Assembly (NCBI RefSeq): GCF_042186555.1
Contig: NC_133328.1
Location: forward strand, 57,397,431 to 57,461,430
Source: Aquarana catesbeiana
Lineage: Eukaryota > Chordata > Amphibia > Anura > Ranidae
DNA length: 64,000 nt
Direction of reading: 5' to 3'
The notes under the pieces are model-generated. The model worked only from the letters and a program-made list of their open reading frames with translations, searched no databases and was not told where the DNA came from. Position numbers and translations under genes: made by a program. This document shows positions 62,671-64,000 of the stretch, piece by piece (the first letter of the stretch is position 1; every line of letters begins with the position of its first letter).

Positions 62671-63530
62671 ATCCATACAAATAAACCTCTGTTAGGACTT
62701 TGGAGGCAACAACTTAATTATTAAAAAAGTCATCACTTTTATTGTACACAATTAGCTCAGTATAACAATAAAAAACCATGGTACATTTTACAAAACAATG
62801 TTCCGAACTATATCTGGCTCAACCATGTATACGTTCATGTAAGTGGTATATCCATTTCAAACCAGATCAGACTTATAACATTATAGTAGTGTTATTATTA
62901 GTAGTTAGTAGTTATTATTCCTCTATTCATTAAAAGTCCACTTTATGGATGATCCAACGCATTTCAAATCTTTTGCAAATTCTTCCTTAGGAGTAGGGGT
63001 ACCTCTCTCAAAATAATTGATTAATAAGATTTGTTAAAGGGGTTTTCGTTAATTGTGAAATTTACGAATTTGTCAAAATTTGTTAAAAAACTAATTTGGA
63101 ACAAAACGAATTGCACATGCCTACTGACCATAGGAACATTTTTTCCTTGGAGAGAATATCTGGCATCCATTTATTCTAGTGTATGGTTGTTACAATCATA
63201 TATGTACAGTTATTTTCAGTGTGGTACACCCCTACCCCTGAGGAAGAATTAGAAAAAGATTTGAAACGCGTTGGATCACCCAGAAAATGGAATTTTATGA
63301 ATAGAGGAATAATGATTACATGTTATAGGACTTATCTGAGTTGGAATGGGATTATCACTTACATGAATGAATACATTTGTACATTTTCAGAACAATGTTT
63401 TGTAAAACATGCCATTTTTTTTGTTTTTTTTTGTTATACTGAGCTAATTATAATGTATAATAAAAGTGAAGATTTTTAAATAATTTAGTTGTTGCCTTCA
63501 TAGTCCCAACAGAGGTTTATTTGTATGGAT
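62671..63530. mobile_element. Long foldback (inverted-repeat) element, 860 bp
   Basis: The ends ATCCATACAAATAAACCTCT and AGAGGTTTATTTGTATGGAT are exact inverted repeats. Pairing continues inward over arms of about 300 bp (62671-62990 against 63226-63530), through TTATTGTACA... with 'taatgtataataaaa' and GATCCAACGC with GCGTTGGATC. The central spacer is about 220 bp. It is non-coding. Confidence 0.82.
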
Positions 63531-64000
63531 CTACTCCAAAAAAATGTTTGCCTGGATGTACACTATAAACACTTCCTGTCCATGGCACATTTTTAAACGT
63601 CCTCAAATGGGAAGGGTGATATCACTGCAGCTGCCTCTCACCCCCCTCCTGCCGTCGTGCAATCGGAGAGCCCGTGAGCATGCGACCGCCGACATCCAAT
63701 CCTAGACACAGTGAGAGGACCGGATGTTGTTCCTCTCACTGTGTGACGTCAGAAACAGGAAGCGATGAGGATTTCGTCACTTCCTGTTTCAGGTCTTTGT
63801 TTACCTGGCCTTTACCAGCCAGGGAAGCAGATCAAGCAAATCAGACCGATCTGTGTCTGTTTGGCTGCATTGGAGCCCAGAGAAGAAATATATCTAGTCT
63901 AATAGACCCTGGATCTCTCTATAAAGAAGACCTGTCATGGCCCATGCTATTACAAGGGATGTTGTTCATCCCCTGTAATATCAATAAAGTTGATAAAAAA
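63531..64000. other. Repeat-like sequence to the window end, no gene
   Basis: 'cacttcctgtccatgg' and 'ggaagcgatgaggatttcgtcacttcctg' are dispersed-repeat motifs. It ends in TTGATAAAAAA. No exon or domain seen. Confidence 0.4.

Overview
The window is vertebrate nuclear DNA, most likely from a frog (a ranid-like anuran; this is inference). The evidence is a spliced animal gene with long introns, several Tc1-like transposons, an L1/Tx1-like LINE 3' end, a Ty3/Gypsy-like LTR element, and very many short non-autonomous DNA transposons of kinds typical of large amphibian genomes. There are no bacterial-type operons, CRISPR arrays or plasmid features.

The only host gene I can support is the 3' half of ARMC3 (armadillo repeat containing 3) on the + strand. 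Nine coding exons run from 22872 to the stop codon at 61190-61192. All nine have AG/GT boundaries and compatible phases, and together they give one open frame of 473 codons. The order is the last armadillo repeats (exons at 22872, 30468, 34527), a linker rich in Ser, Arg and Lys (34918, 37759, 38156, start of 49817), and a conserved C-terminal EDR1-like domain (end of 49817, 56795, 60989). Exons for the first half of the protein were not found in 1-22871 and are presumed to lie upstream of the window.

Everything else is transposon-derived or simple sequence. 1-4704 is a decayed Ty3/Gypsy-like element on the minus strand, with its 5' LTR, primer binding site, gag, protease, RT, RNase H and the start of integrase. 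5-20 kb is a mosaic of MITEs and a 41-bp minisatellite. Tc1-like elements lie at 20614-22124, 23541-24530 and 35235-36845. A LINE fragment split by a later insertion occupies 38322-40170. A 29-bp minisatellite fills 40796-42020. A young LINE 3' end with a 371-codon open frame is at 51600-53127.

Several clean nested insertions can be dated relative to each other from target-site duplications. 53714-56296 is a TTAA-flanked MITE carrying both a hAT-like element (8-bp duplication CTCTATAG) and a solo LTR (5-bp duplication AACAG). 58802-60489 is a hAT-like element carrying a Harbinger-like MITE and a TTAA element. 16119-17272 is a TIR element carrying a Harbinger-like MITE. Four copies of one Harbinger-like MITE family (TTA/TAA duplications) are present, two of them exactly 434 bp.

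The most gene-relevant oddity is a 60-bp tandem duplication of the last intron-exon junction of ARMC3. It creates a decoy splice acceptor whose reading frame stops exactly at the TAG of the true acceptor. I found no convincing new biological system. The strongest novelty candidates are this decoy junction, the inverted repeats that flank ARMC3 exons, and the MITE families.
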